The position numbers and the translations under genes were made by a program. From JBBITW01 sp037440525 (lineage in GTDB: Bacteria; Desulfobacterota; BSN033; UBA1163), in NCBI GenBank assembly GCA_037440525.1, contig JBBITW010000149.1, positions 1-8,467 on the forward strand: a stretch of 8,467 nt of DNA, given 5' to 3'. Within the stretch, counting starts at the first letter, position 1. Each line of letters opens with the position of its first letter. Shown here in pieces: positions 6,781 to 8,467 of the stretch. The notes under the pieces were generated by a model. That model was not told the origin of the DNA. It saw only the letters and a program-made list of their open reading frames with translations, and did not search any database.

Positions 6781-8061
6781 CTATTTTTTCCAGTGTTTCA
6801 AAAACCAGGGAGGAAATGTATAGGGCTTGCTTCCTTCATATGTTATACCCTGCCATCCATATGGCCATATAACCTTGACATCTCCATCTATCCATTGATT
6901 GGTTACACCGGTTGCATAGCCAGGACCAAATCTCAGGTCGTGTGTAAACTTTTCACCCCTTTGATAGAATGCAATTTTTGGATAATAGGCGCCAACATAT
7001 TCAATCTTCTCCAGCTCCTTCATTATAGCATCAGAATCAAGAGTCCCAGCCTTTTCAATAGCCTCTTTTAATAAATACACAGCATCATAGGTAGAGGATT
7101 CATATCCAGGAAATTCATCAAATTTCTCAACGAATTTGTTCCAGAATGGTAAGGTTTTGGGTGTGATTTTTACTGGACCTATCCCTGTAAATGTTGGGAC
7201 ATAGTTTCCATAGCCGCCTGTAGCCTTCCAGAAACCCTTTACACATGCATGGGAATGACCACCTATCATTGCTGCAGGAACCTTCAGCTCACCCCATTGT
7301 TTGCACATCACCACACCCATGGTCCCTGATGTAGCAGTATAAATGATATGAGCTCCACTTGATTCTATTGCCTTAAGCTCAGGGGTTACATCTGTAGCAG
7401 TGGCTGAAGGTCTCCACACTCCTACAACCTCCAGACCCATCTTTGGAGCAAGCTCCTGAGCTGCCTTAACCACAGGGTCTGCCCATACAAGCTTTTCAGA
7501 AAATACAGCAAGCTTTGGTTTCTCTATACCCAATTCTTTCTTTACTCGATTTGCCAGATCCTCAAGGGAGGCAAACATTGCCCTTCCCATAAAGGCTGAG
7601 TTTATCCATACCCGAAATGTATATTTATATTTATCGTAATCCTTCTCCACACGCTCGGAAATGATTGGTGAGGCTGCCCCTGTTATTATAAGTATCTTAC
7701 GATTCTTCATCGCCACATCCTGCATTGCGAGTGTTGATTCTGTTCGATGGGTTCCAACAAGAAAATCAACATTATCAACGGTTATGGCCTTCTCAATTGC
7801 CGCAACCGCATCTGTAGCACTTACCTCTTCATGTGTATCGGTTTTTATTATCCTGATAAGTCTCTTTACCCCTTTTACATTTACACCTCCGGCTGCATTA
7901 ATCTCTTCTGCTGCAAGTTCAGCCGCACGCCACTGGTTCTGCCCTGGAATAACCTTCATTGGTCCGAGAGCTGCTATCTTGATTGGTTGTGACTCTGAGG
8001 CAGATACCCATAAAATTAGAAAAAGTAAGCATAAGATTGGAATAAAAATTTTTCTAACCAT
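6781..8061 (-). CDS. ABC transporter periplasmic substrate-binding protein (LivJ/K-like, Peripla_BP_6 type)
   Basis: A 426-aa solute-binding protein of the Leu/Ile/Val-binding family. The N-terminus has Arg3/Lys4, then a hydrophobic stretch (5-19) and a VSASES segment consistent with signal peptidase I cleavage near residues 22-24. There is no lipobox, so the protein should be soluble in the periplasm. The mature start IKIAALGP and RAAELAAEEINAAGGVNV are typical of the family, as is TYDAVYLLKEAIEKAG near the end. It captures the ligand and delivers it to LivH/LivM. The ligand is not predictable: the family binds amino acids, amides, aromatic acids and other small molecules. ATG at 8061-8059 is preferred with GGGGG 8 nt upstream; the adjacent GTG (8064) would add one residue. 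First gene of the minus-strand operon, about 80 nt before livH. Confidence 0.92.
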   Translation of the reverse strand: MVRKIFIPILCLLFLILWVSASESQPIKIAALGPMKVIPGQNQWRAAELAAEEINAAGGVNVKGVKRLIRIIKTDTHEEVSATDAVAAIEKAITVDNVDFLVGTHRTESTLAMQDVAMKNRKILIITGAASPIISERVEKDYDKYKYTFRVWINSAFMGRAMFASLEDLANRVKKELGIEKPKLAVFSEKLVWADPVVKAAQELAPKMGLEVVGVWRPSATATDVTPELKAIESSGAHIIYTATSGTMGVVMCKQWGELKVPAAMIGGHSHACVKGFWKATGGYGNYVPTFTGIGPVKITPKTLPFWNKFVEKFDEFPGYESSTYDAVYLLKEAIEKAGTLDSDAIMKELEKIEYVGAYYPKIAFYQRGEKFTHDLRFGPGYATGVTNQWIDGDVKVIWPYGWQGITYEGSKPYTFPPWFLKHWKK

Positions 8062-8099
8062 CACTCAATCCCCCTTTCATATTGAATAATTTTTTATAA

Positions 8100-8129
8100 A
8101 TTAAATCATATTCCACAAAGGCCTGTCAA
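8100..8129 (-). promoter_or_regulatory. sigma-70-type promoter of the minus-strand importer operon
   Basis: On the minus strand a perfect TTGACA (8129-8124) is followed by an 18-nt spacer and TTTAAT (8105-8100), five of six bases of the -10 consensus. It lies 38 nt upstream of the ATG at 8061. The -35 box is 21 nt downstream of the inverted repeat copy, the same distance as at the left promoter. It should drive the binding protein, livH and livM. Confidence 0.65.
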
Positions 8130-8150
8130 GATTTTTATAAGAGAGCTCTG

Positions 8151-8225
8151 AAAAAGTCCTAAATTGACTGGGGAGGTGAGGTTCCAAACCCTTCGAATGC
8201 GGACAATGAGAAGTTAAATTGCTTA
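8151..8225 (-). repeat. right, inverted copy of 75-bp cluster-flanking repeat
   Basis: The reverse complement of this stretch matches 34-108 without gaps (67 of 75 identical by hand count). It lies just upstream of the minus-strand promoter, with its inner edge 21 nt from the -35 box. Together with the left copy it brackets all seven genes in inverted orientation. Confidence 0.85.
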
Positions 8226-8275
8226 CAATCGCTTCAAAGAAAATCAAGCATTTTCAGGGTATTAATCATTAGTGT

Positions 8276-8326
8276 TAAACAATTAGAGGTATCCGCTCGA
8301 AGGCTTTTCCACCCCACCTCCCCAGT
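8276..8326 (+). repeat. third, diverged copy of the flanking repeat
   Basis: TAAACAATTA at the left resembles the TAAGCAATTTA start of the other copies. It is followed by CCGC-TCGAAGGCTTT and the exact block ACCTCCCCAGTC (8315-8326). It has small deletions and lies in the same orientation as the left copy, opposite to 8151-8225. At the position where the other copies place TTGACA it has no -35 box, so it is probably not promoter-associated. Confidence 0.6.
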
Positions 8327-8382
8327 CCAAAAATTCGTTTTTAATACTTTTTTAGAGACCTCTATAAGAGAGCTTATAATGC

Positions 8383-8467
8383 ATCACTGAAGCGGGGAAT
8401 TTAGTGATCTAACAGGGATGTCTGAGAAAATCTTAAAAATCATGAGGATTCAAGGGGTCAAGGATTC
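8383..8467. other. right-edge noncoding stretch
   Basis: Nothing convincing is seen here. An ATG at 8418 opens a frame to the window end (16 codons), but it has only a weak AGGG upstream and no recognisable protein start. The last bases contain GGATTC twice around AAGGGGTC, which looks more like intergenic repeat sequence than a coding region. Confidence 0.4.

Larger units (their letters stand above)
8136..8374. mobile_element. possible MITE-like unit bounded by 12-nt direct repeats
   Basis: TATAAGAGAGCT occurs at 8136-8147 and again at 8363-8374 in the same orientation. Between them lie two inverted copies of the cluster-flanking repeat, facing each other across about 50 nt. Read inward, both ends resemble TATA(A)GAG..CTCT.AAAAAGT. 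This is the structure of a small nonautonomous element with terminal inverted repeats and a target-site duplication. However, the direct repeats overlap the inverted-repeat ends, so they may simply be part of the palindrome. No transposase coding sequence is present. Confidence 0.35.

Noticed and set aside
7661..8089. 142-codon plus-strand frame across the binding-protein gene
   Set aside because: It is antisense to a clear signal-peptide-bearing binding protein, and its translation shows no family motif.
8293..8374. CRISPR-like or tandem array from repeated blocks at the right edge
   Set aside because: Only two diverged, oppositely oriented copies are present, with no regular spacers and no cas genes.
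8418..8467. Possible start of a gene running off the right edge (begins MSEKILKIM)
   Set aside because: Only 16 codons are visible, the ribosome site is weak, and the repeated GGATTC blocks look intergenic.

Overview
The window is a compact metabolic and transport locus from a bacterium. It holds seven genes and almost no spare coding space. AT-leaning DNA, strong GGAGG-type ribosome sites and a branched-chain-type (Liv/HAAT) ABC importer next to CoA-activating enzymes resemble anaerobic acid- or aromatic-degrading Desulfobacterota (former Deltaproteobacteria). That placement is inferred from gene style only; no taxonomic marker is present.

Layout: bases 1-199 carry one copy of a 75-bp repeat and a good sigma-70-type promoter. 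The plus strand then encodes a family III CoA-transferase (200-1399), an acyl-CoA ligase (1522-3267) and the two ATPase subunits of the importer, LivG-like (3269-4033) and LivF-like (4036-4791). The minus strand, read from the right, encodes the solute-binding protein (8061-6781), a perfect 13-bp hairpin (6718-6746), the LivH-like permease (6699-5833) and the LivM-like permease (5829-4786). The two operons converge, and the stop codons of livF and livM overlap by 6 bp. Bases 8062-8467 carry the minus-strand promoter, an inverted copy of the left repeat, a third diverged copy, and no convincing gene.

The genes form one functional unit. The binding protein captures a small molecule in the periplasm, LivH/LivM carry it across the membrane, and LivG/LivF hydrolyse ATP. 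The transferase and ligase offer two routes for attaching CoA to a carboxylic acid. A plausible reading is uptake plus CoA activation of an organic acid (aromatic, branched or dicarboxylic), but the substrate cannot be read from the sequence.

The most notable points are these. (1) Matching 75-bp inverted repeats sit at both outer ends, each exactly 21 nt upstream of a TTGACA box, so the two convergent operons start from similarly built upstream regions. (2) The LivM-like permease carries a C-terminal four-cysteine zinc-ribbon-like tail. (3) The ATPases and permeases of one importer lie on opposite strands with overlapping ends and no visible terminator. (4) LivH and LivF both appear to start at TTG, and the longest LivH reading frame would wrongly translate an intercistronic hairpin.
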